DNA of 64,000 bases from Scytolyngbya sp. HA4215-MV1 (GCA_019359045.1 JAHHIA010000003.1:62001-126000), one strand, 5' to 3'. Shown: positions 1-8,929, counted from the stretch's first letter. The notes: a model not told the origin generated them from the letters alone. Numbers and translations are program-made.

Positions 1-362
1 CAATGTGGCTAATGTTGCAGCAGGAGCAGCCTGATGACTATGTTGTCGCAACTGGCGAAACTCACTCTGTCGAAGAATTTCTTGGCATTGCCTTCGGTCA
101 TGTCAACCTCGACTGGCACGATTATGTAGAGTTTGATGAGCGCTACCTGCGTCCGGCAGAGGTCGAATTATTGATTGGAGACCCTGCCAAAGCCAAGCAA
201 AAATTGGGTTGGGAACCAACCGTAACGTTTGAACAATTGGTCATTTTGATGGTAGAAGCTGACCTGAAAGCGTTGGGCTTGGTACCTCTGAATGGTCACA
301 AACAACAACAGGTTCAAGATATTGCGACCGTCCGTCAGGGTGTGAGCGGTTTAATGTCCTAA
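1..362 (+). CDS. gmd: GDP-mannose 4,6-dehydratase, C-terminal part (cut by window start)
   Basis: The last 120 or so residues of an extended short-chain dehydrogenase. The stretch [13 protein letters not shown] followed by [19 protein letters not shown] and then [14 protein letters not shown] is the hallmark C-terminal part of GDP-D-mannose 4,6-dehydratase. This enzyme makes GDP-4-keto-6-deoxymannose, the first step from GDP-mannose to GDP-L-fucose in the cytoplasm. The catalytic Tyr/Lys and the Rossmann glycine motif lie upstream of the window. The next gene on the same strand, 128 bases on, is the epimerase/reductase that completes the pathway, which supports the call strongly. The 5' end cannot be seen. 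Confidence 0.95.
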   Translation, partial: MWLMLQQEQPDDYVVATGETHSVEEFLGIAFGHVNLDWHDYVEFDERYLRPAEVELLIGDPAKAKQKLGWEPTVTFEQLVILMVEADLKALGLVPLNGHKQQQVQDIATVRQGVSGLMS

Positions 363-395
363 GTTCTGGAAGATCCACTTTCAGAGAAATCCCCA

Positions 396-425
396 TTTCC
401 AGAGATGCGATCGCGTCTCTGGAAA
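396..425. repeat. 30-bp near-perfect palindrome centred on a HIP1 octamer
   Basis: TTTCCAGAGA at 396-405 is mirrored by TCTCTGGAAA at 416-425. The centre is GCGATCGC (407-414), with only the 406/415 pair imperfect. It lies between gmd and fcl. It shares the AGAGACGC/GCGTCTCT core with the hairpin at 14031-14066, so it probably belongs to a dispersed palindrome family. No T-tract follows, so it is not an obvious terminator. Confidence 0.75.
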
Positions 426-490
426 GTACAGTACGGTTATCCATAAATTACCTAGAATCTCTAGCCTATCCCCCTTTATAGGAGTGCCCC

Positions 491-1444
491 ATGACCTCCA
501 CGCCTTTGGATCTGACCAACAAGCGCATTTTGGTGACAGGTGGAGCAGGCTTCCTGGGTCGCCAGGTGATTGCCCAACTCTGTCAAGCCGGAGCCGATCC
601 TGAGAAAATCACGGTGCCGCGATCGCGCGATTGTGACCTGCGCCAGATGGAAAGCTGCAAACGTGCCGCCGATCAACAAGACATCATCGTTCACCTAGCT
701 GCTCACGTGGGTGGTATCGGCTTGAACCAGGAAAAACCCGCCGAACTGTTCTACGACAACCTGATGATGGGCACCCAACTCATCCACGCTGCTTATGAAG
801 CAGGTGTGCAGAAGTTCGTCTGCGTAGGCACCATCTGCGCCTATCCCAAATTCACCCCCGTTCCGTTCAAAGAAGATGACATCTGGAACGGCTACCCTGA
901 AGAAACCAATGCCCCTTATGGCGTTGCCAAAAAAGCACTGCTGGTGCAACTCCAGTCCTATCGCCAACAGTATGGATTTGATGGAATCTATCTCTTGCCC
1001 GTCAACCTCTACGGTCCTGAAGACAATTTCGACCCACGTAGTTCCCATGTCATTCCTGCCCTAGTGCGTAAGGTGCATGAGGCACAACAGCGCGGTGATG
1101 CCCAAATCCCGGTTTGGGGTGATGGCAGCCCCACCCGCGAGTTTCTTTATTCGGAAGATGCTGCTCGTGGCATCGTCATGGGCACCCAGTTCTACAGCGA
1201 CCCGGAACCGGTCAACCTGGGAACAGGTTACGAAATCTCCATCAAAAACCTGATTGAACTGATCTGTGAACTGATGGAATACAAAGGCGAACTAGTCTGG
1301 CAAACCGACAAACCGAACGGTCAACCCCGGCGTTGTTTAGACACTCAACGCGCAAAGGAAAAGTTTGGCTTTGTCGCACAGGTAGAGTTTAAGCAAGGGC
1401 TGAAAAACACGATCGACTGGTATCGCCAGCACGCTGCTGAGTAA
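491..1444 (+). CDS. fcl: GDP-L-fucose synthase
   Basis: 317 residues, the usual length for the family. It catalyses the 3,5-epimerisation and NADPH reduction of GDP-4-keto-6-deoxymannose to GDP-L-fucose. The N-terminal Rossmann motif GGAGFLG lies near residues 18-24. The catalytic Tyr-Lys pair is in [10 protein letters not shown] near residue 140. The family signatures [18 protein letters not shown] and [11 protein letters not shown] are all present. The ATG at 491 is preceded by TAGGAG and follows gmd on the same strand, so the two probably form one GDP-fucose unit feeding surface glycan or glycolipid synthesis. The glycan genes at 5.2-11 kb may use the product, which is an inference. Confidence 0.96.
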   Translation: MTSTPLDLTNKRILVTGGAGFLGRQVIAQLCQAGADPEKITVPRSRDCDLRQMESCKRAADQQDIIVHLAAHVGGIGLNQEKPAELFYDNLMMGTQLIHAAYEAGVQKFVCVGTICAYPKFTPVPFKEDDIWNGYPEETNAPYGVAKKALLVQLQSYRQQYGFDGIYLLPVNLYGPEDNFDPRSSHVIPALVRKVHEAQQRGDAQIPVWGDGSPTREFLYSEDAARGIVMGTQFYSDPEPVNLGTGYEISIKNLIELICELMEYKGELVWQTDKPNGQPRRCLDTQRAKEKFGFVAQVEFKQGLKNTIDWYRQHAAE

Positions 1445-1476
1445 AAATTCGCGAATTTTCTTCGCACCCTTGTAAA

Positions 1477-1537
1477 GATCCCCGATTTCTCAAACGCTCC
1501 TGCTTAGCATGGAGTTATAGCTGAGAAATCGGGGATC
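1477..1537. repeat. Inverted repeat with 16-bp perfect arms downstream of fcl
   Basis: GATCCCCGATTTCTCA at 1477-1492 is exactly complementary to 1522-1537, enclosing a 29-base loop. It follows the fcl stop by about 30 bases and could stop transcription, but no run of T follows directly. GATCCCCGATTTCT-type arms look like a dispersed cyanobacterial repeat; that family assignment is from memory. Confidence 0.7.
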
Positions 1538-1592
1538 TGTCGTTTACAGGTCTCGATTGAATTGAAATATCAAAAATCAAGGATAGGAAAAA

Positions 1593-2123
1593 ATGAAATT
1601 ACAAAAATTGTCAGCGATCGGGTTAACTACTCTGGCGTTCTTCCCCAGCTTATGCTTGACTGCTCCTCAATCGGTTCAAGCACAAACTTGCAACTACTCT
1701 GCCGGTCGAGCCATCGGTGGGCAGAGTGTAAATGTTGATCTATGCTCGATTTCGCAAGCCAGTTCTCGCAGTATCGACTTTGTTTACTACTTGGGAAATG
1801 AGCGCGTTCAAAGTCAGGCAAATTGTGAAGCAGGCACCTGGACGACTTTTCCAGAACGATCGGTGCATCGTCCCCAATCTCAGGCAACCCAGAATATGTT
1901 GAAGGTGGTTTGTAGCTATCGGGCTTACAGCCCAACCTCTGATGTAGGCGTTGCCACCGTGTTCGATCCTCCTTCCAATGTCAGAACTGCCCCCAATGGC
2001 AAAGTTCTCTGCTCAGTTACAAAACGTACCAAGATTAATGTCTACGGTTCTACTGGACAATGGTATTACACGGATGCGTGTGGCGATATGGGAGTCATTC
2101 ATTCCAGTCAAATTCGGTTTTAA
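1593..2123 (+). CDS. Secreted protein with a C-terminal SH3-like domain
   Basis: 176 residues, not assigned to a named family. A Sec signal peptide covers roughly residues 1-30 (lysines, then a hydrophobic run, then an Ala-rich VQAQ cleavage region). The mature part contains several cysteines (for example TCNYS, VDLCS, ANCEAG, VVCSY, VLCSV, DACGD), consistent with disulfides in an oxidising compartment. The last 55 or so residues (PPSNVRTAPNGKVLCSVT...GQWYYTDACG) have the pattern of a bacterial SH3 (SH3b) domain, often used to bind cell-wall material. The ATG at 1593 has AGGA about ten bases upstream. It stands alone between fcl and a broken Uma2 gene. The function is unknown; periplasmic or surface location is inferred. 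Confidence 0.75.
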   Translation: MKLQKLSAIGLTTLAFFPSLCLTAPQSVQAQTCNYSAGRAIGGQSVNVDLCSISQASSRSIDFVYYLGNERVQSQANCEAGTWTTFPERSVHRPQSQATQNMLKVVCSYRAYSPTSDVGVATVFDPPSNVRTAPNGKVLCSVTKRTKINVYGSTGQWYYTDACGDMGVIHSSQIRF

Positions 2124-2187
2124 GCGATCGTCCACTCGTCAAACCATCCGATAAGTTCGAGGATGTAAGCTCCACCAAACTCTGAAG

Positions 2188-2782
2188 TCAAACGCCCACA
2201 GCCTCATTGCCTGACGGCCGTAAGAATTGGATATTTTCGTCAAGCAGTTTAATCGGACACTCAAAATCAATACTTGCAAGTTGCAGGGTTTCACCTTCGC
2301 AGTAAGGCGTGAGTTCCCATTTGTCCCGATCGTTCAGGCGGAAAATATCAACACTGATACTATCAGAACTGATCAGGGCATACTCTCGCAAGCTATCTAA
2401 ACGACGGTATTGGGCAAATTTACCCCCTCGGTTGTAGGCTTCGGTACTAGGGGACAGCACTTCCACCAATAAGCAAGGAAATTGCACAAATTCGATCGCC
2501 CGCCGATCGCGTGCATCACAGGTCACCAGTAGATCGGGATACAGAAAGGGACCTGTGGTAGTAATGCAGTTTGGCATCTGCCACGTTAATCCGGCAACCC
2601 TTGGCTCGGAGGTGAGGATAGAGCGATCGATAGAGATTCAGCGCAATGTCGTTGTGAGGGATAGTGCCCCCGGTCATGGCAAATACTTCACCATCAATAT
2701 ATTCATACCGAAGTTCTTGCCCAGTTTCCCACGACAGATACGCTTCTGGAGTCATGCGAGGCTGATTGGTCAGGGCAATCAT
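2188..2782 (-). pseudogene. Uma2-family (DUF820) putative endonuclease, frameshifted
   Basis: Two minus-strand reading frames together make one complete Uma2-like protein. The N-terminal half starts at 2782 and carries MTPEAYLSWE, RYEYIDGEVFAMTGG and NVADAKLHY. The C-terminal half carries FLYPDLLVTCD, FPCLLVEVLSPSTE and REYALIS. They join only if one base is skipped (or two restored) around 2535-2560; in the first frame a stop follows within a few codons. Uma2 proteins have a PD-(D/E)XK-like fold and are abundant in cyanobacteria, often in variable or decaying states. The join removes the middle of the core, so the product is probably inactive. A sequencing error is the main alternative. Confidence 0.85.
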
Positions 2783-2920
2783 GGCGATGTTCCTTTCTTC
2801 AAAATGTAACCAGGGATCGGGTCAATTAAATGGCATGTTAAACCGACGATACTTTTACGATAACCGTTCAGGCTTTCACCAGCCGCACTCTAAAATGGCA
2901 TCAGTTTGGCTGGAGCGTTC

Positions 2921-3493
2921 ATGAACAAAGCAGAACTGAGACGATCGCTCCTCCAGACCCGCCGCCAACTCTCCCCCGAAGTGTGGCAAGCCCAAAGCGC
3001 TCAGATCTGCGCGCACCTGCAAACTTCATCCCAGTTCCAACAAGCCAAAACCATTCTTGCCTACTTCAGCTTCCGACAAGAAGTGGATCTCAGTTCTCTA
3101 TTCCGCCTGAATAAAGTGTGGGGATTTCCTCGTTGTGTCGAGCAATCCCTGTCCTGGCACCAATGTTTACCCACCGATGCGGCATCTCTCCGAACAGGCA
3201 AATACGGCATTTTGGAGCCTCTTCCTGATGCACCCGTATTGTCTCCTGAAGCGGTAGATTTGATTTTAGTACCCTGTGTCGCCTGTGATGATCGCGGCTA
3301 CCGTTTGGGTTATGGCGGTGGCTTCTACGATCGTCTGCTCACTTCCCCTGAATGGCAAAGGATTCCGACGATCGGCATCACCTTCGCTTTTGCCCATCTG
3401 TCCCAACTCCCCATCGATGCTTGGGATCAACCGCTCCACGCCATCTGCACTGAACATCGCCTGTGGCAAATTTCTCCAATCCGGGCATTCTGA
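2921..3493 (+). CDS. 5-formyltetrahydrofolate cyclo-ligase
   Basis: About 190 residues from the ATG at 2921; a TTG five codons upstream is less likely. It converts 5-formyl-THF to 5,10-methenyl-THF with ATP and recycles a folate by-product. The signature phosphate-binding motif GYGGGFYDRLL is present, as are the basic N-terminal segment MNKAELRRSLLQTRRQLSP and VDLILVPCVACDDRGYRLG. The gene ends 24 bases before the RecQ-like helicase on the same strand, so co-transcription is possible. In E. coli the homologue lies next to 6S RNA, but the upstream gap here is too short for that RNA. Confidence 0.95.
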   Translation: MNKAELRRSLLQTRRQLSPEVWQAQSAQICAHLQTSSQFQQAKTILAYFSFRQEVDLSSLFRLNKVWGFPRCVEQSLSWHQCLPTDAASLRTGKYGILEPLPDAPVLSPEAVDLILVPCVACDDRGYRLGYGGGFYDRLLTSPEWQRIPTIGITFAFAHLSQLPIDAWDQPLHAICTEHRLWQISPIRAF

Positions 3494-3517
3494 ATCGAGG
3501 TGTATCGACTTCGAGCC

Positions 3518-4963
3518 ATGATGCCGACTCAAACCACTGCCTGGGATACCGTTCTTGCTGCATTTAAGCGCATTTGGGGATACGAGAATTTTCGATCGCC
3601 CCAGGGAGAAATTGTTCAATGTCTGTTGGCGCAACAAGATGCACTCATCATTATGCCAACGGGTGGAGGGAAATCGATTTGCTTCCAGTTGCCTGCCCTG
3701 TTACAGAGTGGGTTGACGCTGGTGGTTTCGCCGCTGGTCGCCTTGATGGAAAACCAAGTTGAGGAACTGCTGCAGCGCCAGTTGCCTGCGGCTTTGTTGC
3801 ACAGCGAAATGCCCAGAACTGACTATAAGCGGACATTATGGACATTAGAGCGGCATCAGCTGAGGTTACTCTATCTTTCGCCGGAAACCCTGTTGAGTGC
3901 AGCGGTTTGGGAACGGCTCTGTCAGCCCACCCTCAAGATTAATGGGTTGATTTTGGATGAGGCACATTGCTTGGTGCAATGGGGGGATACGTTCCGTCCG
4001 GCGTACTATCGCCTGGGAGCAGTGCGATCAGCGTTGTTGAAGTCGAAACCTGCTGGGAGTCGGATGGCGATCGCCGCCTTCACTGCAACAGCTGATCCGC
4101 AAGCGCAGCAGACGATTCAGCAAATTCTGAAGCTGGAACATCCCCAGATCTTTCGCCTCAATCCTTATCGCGCCAATCTGTATCTAGGGGTACAGACAGT
4201 CTGGACGCCACAACAGCGGCGGCAGGCGTTGCTCAAATTTATCCAATCTAAGTCGGGGCAGGCAGGATTGGTCTATATCCGCACCCGTCGAGATAGCGAA
4301 ACTCTGGCAGATTGGCTCACGCAAAAGGGTTACCACACAGCGGCTTACCACGCCGGACTCAGTCCTCAGGAACGTCGCCAGATCGAACAGGATTGGATCA
4401 CGGGAACGTTACCCTTTGTAGTCTGTACCAATGCCTTTGGCATGGGGATAAACAAACCAGATTGCCGCTGGGTGGCACATTTTCACTCGCCGTTGCTGCT
4501 AGCCGAGTATGTGCAAGAAGTAGGACGAGCCGGGCGCGATGGCAACCCGGCGGAGGCGTTGATGCTGGTGAGTGAACGGACGGGTTGGCTAGACTCGGCA
4601 GACCAGCAACGCCGACAGTTTTTTGAAAACCAGGCACAGGAACAACAACGATCAGCGCAACAACTGGTGCAGAAGTTGCCAAAGCAAGGAGCGGTGAATT
4701 CCGTGGCAAGGCAGTTTCCACAGGGAGCGATCGCGCTATCGCTCCTGCACGGACAGGGACAACTCGATTGGCTCGATCCCTTTCACTACCAAATCAAGCC
4801 GCAAAAAACCGGACACAGGGTGGTTGCCCAATCCAACACCCAAGCAGCAAAACAGATGGTGCAGTTTATCCACACCAAGGACTGTCGCTGGCAATTTCTA
4901 CTCAAAAGCTTCGGCTTTCCTGAAGCGAAAAAGTGTGGACACTGCGATCGTTGTCGCTTTTGA
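3518..4963 (+). CDS. recQ: RecQ-family ATP-dependent DNA helicase (short form)
   Basis: About 480 residues, shorter than canonical RecQ (around 600). The SF2 motifs are in order: Q-motif/FRSPQGEIV, Walker A MPTGGGKS, SPLVALMENQ, DEAHC, AFTATAD, YIRTRRDSETLADWL, and TNAFGMGINKPD with VGRAGRDG. The C-terminus ends in CGHCDRCRF, the remnant of the RecQ zinc-binding element. No HRDC domain is visible, so it is a RecQ-like helicase of the short cyanobacterial type, unwinding DNA 3'-5' in repair or recombination. The start is taken as the ATG pair at 3518/3521; a GTG at 3500 is possible. It follows the cyclo-ligase closely. Confidence 0.9.
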   Translation: MMPTQTTAWDTVLAAFKRIWGYENFRSPQGEIVQCLLAQQDALIIMPTGGGKSICFQLPALLQSGLTLVVSPLVALMENQVEELLQRQLPAALLHSEMPRTDYKRTLWTLERHQLRLLYLSPETLLSAAVWERLCQPTLKINGLILDEAHCLVQWGDTFRPAYYRLGAVRSALLKSKPAGSRMAIAAFTATADPQAQQTIQQILKLEHPQIFRLNPYRANLYLGVQTVWTPQQRRQALLKFIQSKSGQAGLVYIRTRRDSETLADWLTQKGYHTAAYHAGLSPQERRQIEQDWITGTLPFVVCTNAFGMGINKPDCRWVAHFHSPLLLAEYVQEVGRAGRDGNPAEALMLVSERTGWLDSADQQRRQFFENQAQEQQRSAQQLVQKLPKQGAVNSVARQFPQGAIALSLLHGQGQLDWLDPFHYQIKPQKTGHRVVAQSNTQAAKQMVQFIHTKDCRWQFLLKSFGFPEAKKCGHCDRCRF

Positions 4964-5170
4964 GTCAGGCAGTGACTAGCTTTTTCAGAACTGGCATCAA
5001 AGCTGTGGAACAATTTGTTCCTTCTTCCGACAACTGCGCCAATTTACAGATTCTGAACTTCGCGTCAAACTGTTTACTGAAGAGGCCGCCACGGCCATTG
5101 GATAACTATCACGCGATGTGCACCTAAGGTTTTGCAAAGAAAGTCTCACCCTACGAAAAAGTATAATCAA

Positions 5171-5191
5171 TCCGTTAGAGGCTCTAACGGA
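5171..5191. repeat. 21-bp perfect palindrome between convergent genes
   Basis: TCCGTTAGAG at 5171-5180 and CTCTAACGGA at 5182-5191 are exact complements around a single central base. It is too tight to form a good RNA hairpin and has no T-tract, so a protein-binding site is as likely as a terminator. It lies in the 275-base gap between the 3' ends of recQ and the glycosyltransferase. Confidence 0.7.
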
Positions 5192-5238
5192 ACAACGGTG
5201 AGCGTTTGTCTACCTATAGCAGACGAATCTCTGGGGAA

Positions 5239-6429
5239 TTAAACTCGACTCTGTACCAGCTCGCGATAGATTTTCGCTAAGTTTTCCCCTTGTTTTATAG
5301 CGTTAAATTCTTGTTCTATATGGGCACGACCAGCAGTTGCCATCCCTTGCCACTGATTGGGATGCCGAATCAGCCAGCGCAGATGATCAAGCAAACTCGC
5401 AACATCTCGCTCTGGAGCTAATAGCCCTGTCTTACCCTGCTGAATTACCTCTGGAATATCACAGTGGGTTGTGCTGACGATCGGCATCCCCGTAGCAGCC
5501 ATTTCAATCAGGCTTACTGGTGCACCGCCCTCTGTATCGCCACTGCTAGCAGTAATACTAGGCAAGAGAAAAACGTGATGGGCATAAGCAGCCTCAAGCA
5601 TTACAGAATGAGGCTGGTAGCCTAGCAGTAAGGTATGAGACTGAAGCTGATGTTTTTCGATCGTTGCCAAAATTTTTCGTTTTTCTGCCAGGTTTTCCGG
5701 ATGATTTCTAGCGTCTCCAATAATTGTGATTTTGAGGGGAATTTCATGCCGGAGTTGCCCCAGGGCTTGCAATGCGTAGGGGATGCCTTTTTTTTCACTG
5801 AAAGAGGCTGCAATCAGCACCTTTAAAGGTTCGCCACGATGCCAAATGCGGGATTGAAACGAAATCTGGTCAATCGCAATACCAAGATGGTGAACTCGCA
5901 CCTTCTCTTCGGGACAACCAAGTTGAACAATGCATTGAGCCATGTGCGGACCTTCGCAAAGAATCCGGTCTACTCGCTGAAACAGAGTTTGGTAACGCTG
6001 ATACCAGCGTTTGTCTTGGGTTGGCAATTCATTGACATCGTAACCGTAGAAGGTGACAACGTGTTTCAGCCCAGCACGTTTGGCAACTGCCAAATCTATC
6101 CAACCAATGTCACCAAAGTGGGAGTGGAGGATGGCAGCAGATTGCTGTTGGGCGATCGCAATCCCATAACCTAAATATCGACGCAGATTCAACTTGCGTA
6201 AACCCTTGTCCCAGATATAACGCCAGCGAGGAGCACTTGCCAGCGAGTGAATATTGGGGAGGTTAAATTGATCCAGATTTTCAGTGGTTTCGCAAACGAT
6301 GGAGGATTCAATATCATCTGGCAGGTAGCGAACCTGATTGTAGAGCCAGGTTTGGGTTTGAGGTAGCCAGACTGGAAAACTATGGAGTATTCCAATCTGC
6401 TGCGATCGCTGGGATAATTGAGGATTCAA
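5239..6429 (-). CDS. GT4-family glycosyltransferase
   Basis: About 396 residues if it starts at the TTG at 6429-6427, which overlaps the stop of the upstream flippase as TTGA. The frame stays open to 6510, but that part lies inside the flippase gene. It is a GT-B fold enzyme: an N-terminal acceptor domain (HSFPVWLPQTQTWLYNQV, LHSHFGDIGW), then the donor domain with VLIAASFSEKKGIPYALQAL, LLLGYQP and the family EX7E motif in GGAPVSLIEMAATGMPIVST. Such retaining enzymes add a sugar to a lipid-linked oligosaccharide or exopolysaccharide at the inner membrane face. It is the last gene of the glycan block and is probably translationally coupled to the flippase. The sugar specificity is unknown. Confidence 0.88.
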   Translation of the reverse strand: MNPQLSQRSQQIGILHSFPVWLPQTQTWLYNQVRYLPDDIESSIVCETTENLDQFNLPNIHSLASAPRWRYIWDKGLRKLNLRRYLGYGIAIAQQQSAAILHSHFGDIGWIDLAVAKRAGLKHVVTFYGYDVNELPTQDKRWYQRYQTLFQRVDRILCEGPHMAQCIVQLGCPEEKVRVHHLGIAIDQISFQSRIWHRGEPLKVLIAASFSEKKGIPYALQALGQLRHEIPLKITIIGDARNHPENLAEKRKILATIEKHQLQSHTLLLGYQPHSVMLEAAYAHHVFLLPSITASSGDTEGGAPVSLIEMAATGMPIVSTTHCDIPEVIQQGKTGLLAPERDVASLLDHLRWLIRHPNQWQGMATAGRAHIEQEFNAIKQGENLAKIYRELVQSRV

Positions 6430-7865
6430 TTTCTCATTCCTACGATACTCAAGGTTTCTTGCAGTTGCTCTCGGTTGAGCAACCAACTGGACAACAGATA
6501 GGTGAGACAACCAACTGGAATTAGGATACCTAGCTGCCAGACACTTGCTAAACCATTAGGAAGAATTAAACGTGATCCAGCAAGCACTGCAAGCATTAGT
6601 AAACTGCATAGAAAGGGTCGCCACAGTCCTGCCAGGAACTCTCGCATCGACAGACCAATCAGCTTGAAGGGAATGGCAAAACTGGGATAAATCAGCAGCG
6701 CACTAACGATCGCGTAGGCACCAGCAACACCCACGATGCCCCACTGTAAACCAATGCAGAAAAAACACACCACCAATGTTCCAGCAAATAGCCCCCAGCG
6801 GAGCATCCAATCAGTTCGCCCTTTTGCTTGGTAGATATCGCCTACAGTTGTGCCAATAGAGTGGATCATGCCAATTGGGCTCAAAATCAGCACCAGGAGA
6901 ATGACAGGTTGCCAACTTGCACCAAACGTAGCTAAGACAAACGGCTCAGCCAATGCCCAGAGTCCAACCATCAAAGGGAAAACTACGAATGCGATGGTTT
7001 GTGTTACACGTAAATAGGCATAACAAAACCTGGTATTATCATGCTGCATTTGAGAAAAAGCTGGAAAAATAACCCGACCAATAACCCAGACAATATTCTG
7101 TAGTGGGTAAAGCATGATGCGATATGCCAGCGTATAGTATCCCAGTGACTGAACCCCCAAAAAACGCCCGATTAGAAAGTAGTCAGCATTCCTAGCAAAA
7201 TAATTAAAAATACTAAATCCAGTTAGATTCAAACTATAACTAGTAATAGACTTTAATTCGTTCCAATCAAAAATAATTTTTGGTTGCCAACCAGTTACAA
7301 ACCAGAGCAGAATAGTAGTTGCTGAAACGGATACAAGTGTTTGGTATACAAGACTCCAAGCTCCTGCCTGAAATAGTGCAGAAATAACCCCAATAATAGA
7401 ACTGAGTAAAGTTACACCTAGTTCTATTTTGGCTAATTTACCAAATTCCAAATTTCGCTCAAGCACGGTTTGCTGCAGAGTACTTAAACCAGCGATAAAG
7501 AAAGTCAGAGATAGAGTCCCCAAAATCGGGGTAACTCTAGGTTCGTGATATATTCTGCCAATCAGGGGAGCACTCCCTAAGAGAATAGCTGTTGCAAGAA
7601 GCCCGAACATAGCATTGAGCCAAAAAATACTATATAAAAGCTCGTCCGAAATGTGTTTTCGTTGAATGAGAGCAGATGCAGTTCCGAGATCTTTGAATAT
7701 AGCGATAAACCCGATCACAACTGTTGCCATACTCACTAATCCAAAATCTATGGGAGAAAGCAACCGCGCTAGAATGATCATGGTTACTATTTGCATTCCC
7801 TGCCGTCCAATTTGAGAAGCAGTGGACCATTTTACTCCCATAAAAACGGATTTTTTAAGGCTCAT
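6426..7865 (-). CDS. Oligosaccharide flippase (Wzx-like, MOP superfamily)
   Basis: 479 residues, very hydrophobic, with an estimated 12-14 membrane helices, the usual form for polysaccharide export proteins. It begins with KSVFMGVKWSTASQIGRQGMQ, typical of the family, followed by the SALIQRKHISDELLYSIFW region. It would move an undecaprenyl-linked oligosaccharide across the plasma membrane. The ATG at 7865 shares one base with the stop of the formyltransferase (TAATG), and its own stop overlaps the glycosyltransferase start, so all three are coupled. The base composition is AT-rich compared with flanking housekeeping genes, which suggests acquired surface-glycan DNA (inference). Confidence 0.9.
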   Translation of the reverse strand: MSLKKSVFMGVKWSTASQIGRQGMQIVTMIILARLLSPIDFGLVSMATVVIGFIAIFKDLGTASALIQRKHISDELLYSIFWLNAMFGLLATAILLGSAPLIGRIYHEPRVTPILGTLSLTFFIAGLSTLQQTVLERNLEFGKLAKIELGVTLLSSIIGVISALFQAGAWSLVYQTLVSVSATTILLWFVTGWQPKIIFDWNELKSITSYSLNLTGFSIFNYFARNADYFLIGRFLGVQSLGYYTLAYRIMLYPLQNIVWVIGRVIFPAFSQMQHDNTRFCYAYLRVTQTIAFVVFPLMVGLWALAEPFVLATFGASWQPVILLVLILSPIGMIHSIGTTVGDIYQAKGRTDWMLRWGLFAGTLVVCFFCIGLQWGIVGVAGAYAIVSALLIYPSFAIPFKLIGLSMREFLAGLWRPFLCSLLMLAVLAGSRLILPNGLASVWQLGILIPVGCLTYLLSSWLLNREQLQETLSIVGMRN

Positions 7866-8929
7866 TAGAGCAGCTTTTCTCCAATATAGATTTGATATTT
7901 TTTTGCCCAGTTATAGGAAAGATATAACTCTCCATTTTCTTCAATCTGATAAATATGAATACAGGCATCTCTTGCTTTAACAACAAGGCTATCTTTATCA
8001 ATGTCCACGATCGTACCGGTTTCAACCAGAACTTGATTAGTTAAATTTCGATTTGTTGACTGAATCTTGGTCTTCAGACACTGAATTCTGACATTTCTGA
8101 AGAAACAAAATGCTTGCTCTGTTCTGCACAAATTGTGAATTTCTATCGCCGTATGTAACTCCCAAAAAATACGACGATGAATTTCGCGATCGTTTCTAAA
8201 AAATGAAGCTTCTGATAAATTTTGTGGAATTGCAACTGAATCTTGATTTTGAAAAAACTGATCAACTAATTTGACTAAATTAGGAGTCTCCTGGATAAGT
8301 TTCTGGTAGAACTCGGCATAAGTACAATGCTCGATCAGGATTTCTAGCTGCGCTACGATATCACCATCATCAAGATTTTCAGTCATAAAGTGAGCAGTCA
8401 TGCCACTAACCTTTTCGCCTTTGACAATCGCCCAGAAATGAGGGTGTGCTCCGCGATATTTTGGTAGAAGAGAGGGATGAAAGTTAACACTCCCTTTTTT
8501 AGAAATCGAAATGAGCTCTTTTGAAAAGACCTGGGGATATGCCGCAGAAAGAATGAGATCAGGTTTAGCCGCTCGAACCTGCTGTAGAAAACTTGCTTCA
8601 TTAGCATCAGATACCTGCCAAACAGGAATTTGATAGCGGTGGGTTAGCTCACTAACAAATGCAATATCCGGTAATGATTTTTTTAAGAGCTTTAGCAGGG
8701 ATGGAGGAAATTTTCGCTTGATGAACGCTTTTATATTATTCCAGGGCCTTTGCTGACTGCGGGGCTGATAGTAAATTTTACCTCCCAGCGCATCCCAGAA
8801 GTGCTGCCATCGTTCATCTGTGGCAACTACAACAGCAATCACCTCAAGATCTGATTCTAGAATCGGTTCCAGGTGAGCTAAGCCATAGGGTGACTTATGA
8901 CCACAGAAAAATATTGTTCGCAGTTTCAT
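7865..8929 (-). CDS. Sugar N-formyltransferase-like protein (10-formyl-THF dependent)
   Basis: 354 residues. The N-terminal 200 or so residues match the formyltransferase fold of methionyl-tRNA formyltransferase and amino-sugar formyltransferases: IFFCGHKSPYG, then NFHPSLLPKYRGAHP with the catalytic Asn and His, then ENLDDGDIVAQ with the catalytic Asp. The remaining 100 or so residues include a possible OP-like C-terminal domain (TIVDIDKDSLVVKARD). The real fmt gene would lie in another context; here it is placed between a DegT-type sugar aminotransferase and a flippase with overlapping ends (ATGA upstream, TAATG downstream). N-formylation of a nucleotide-linked amino sugar is therefore the likely role. 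The exact substrate cannot be read from the sequence. Confidence 0.82.
   Translation of the reverse strand: MKLRTIFFCGHKSPYGLAHLEPILESDLEVIAVVVATDERWQHFWDALGGKIYYQPRSQQRPWNNIKAFIKRKFPPSLLKLLKKSLPDIAFVSELTHRYQIPVWQVSDANEASFLQQVRAAKPDLILSAAYPQVFSKELISISKKGSVNFHPSLLPKYRGAHPHFWAIVKGEKVSGMTAHFMTENLDDGDIVAQLEILIEHCTYAEFYQKLIQETPNLVKLVDQFFQNQDSVAIPQNLSEASFFRNDREIHRRIFWELHTAIEIHNLCRTEQAFCFFRNVRIQCLKTKIQSTNRNLTNQVLVETGTIVDIDKDSLVVKARDACIHIYQIEENGELYLSYNWAKKYQIYIGEKLL

Noticed and set aside
2783-2920. 6S RNA next to the 5-formyl-THF cyclo-ligase, as in E. coli
   Set aside because: The gap is too short (138 bases) for a 6S RNA of about 180 bases and shows no long hairpin.
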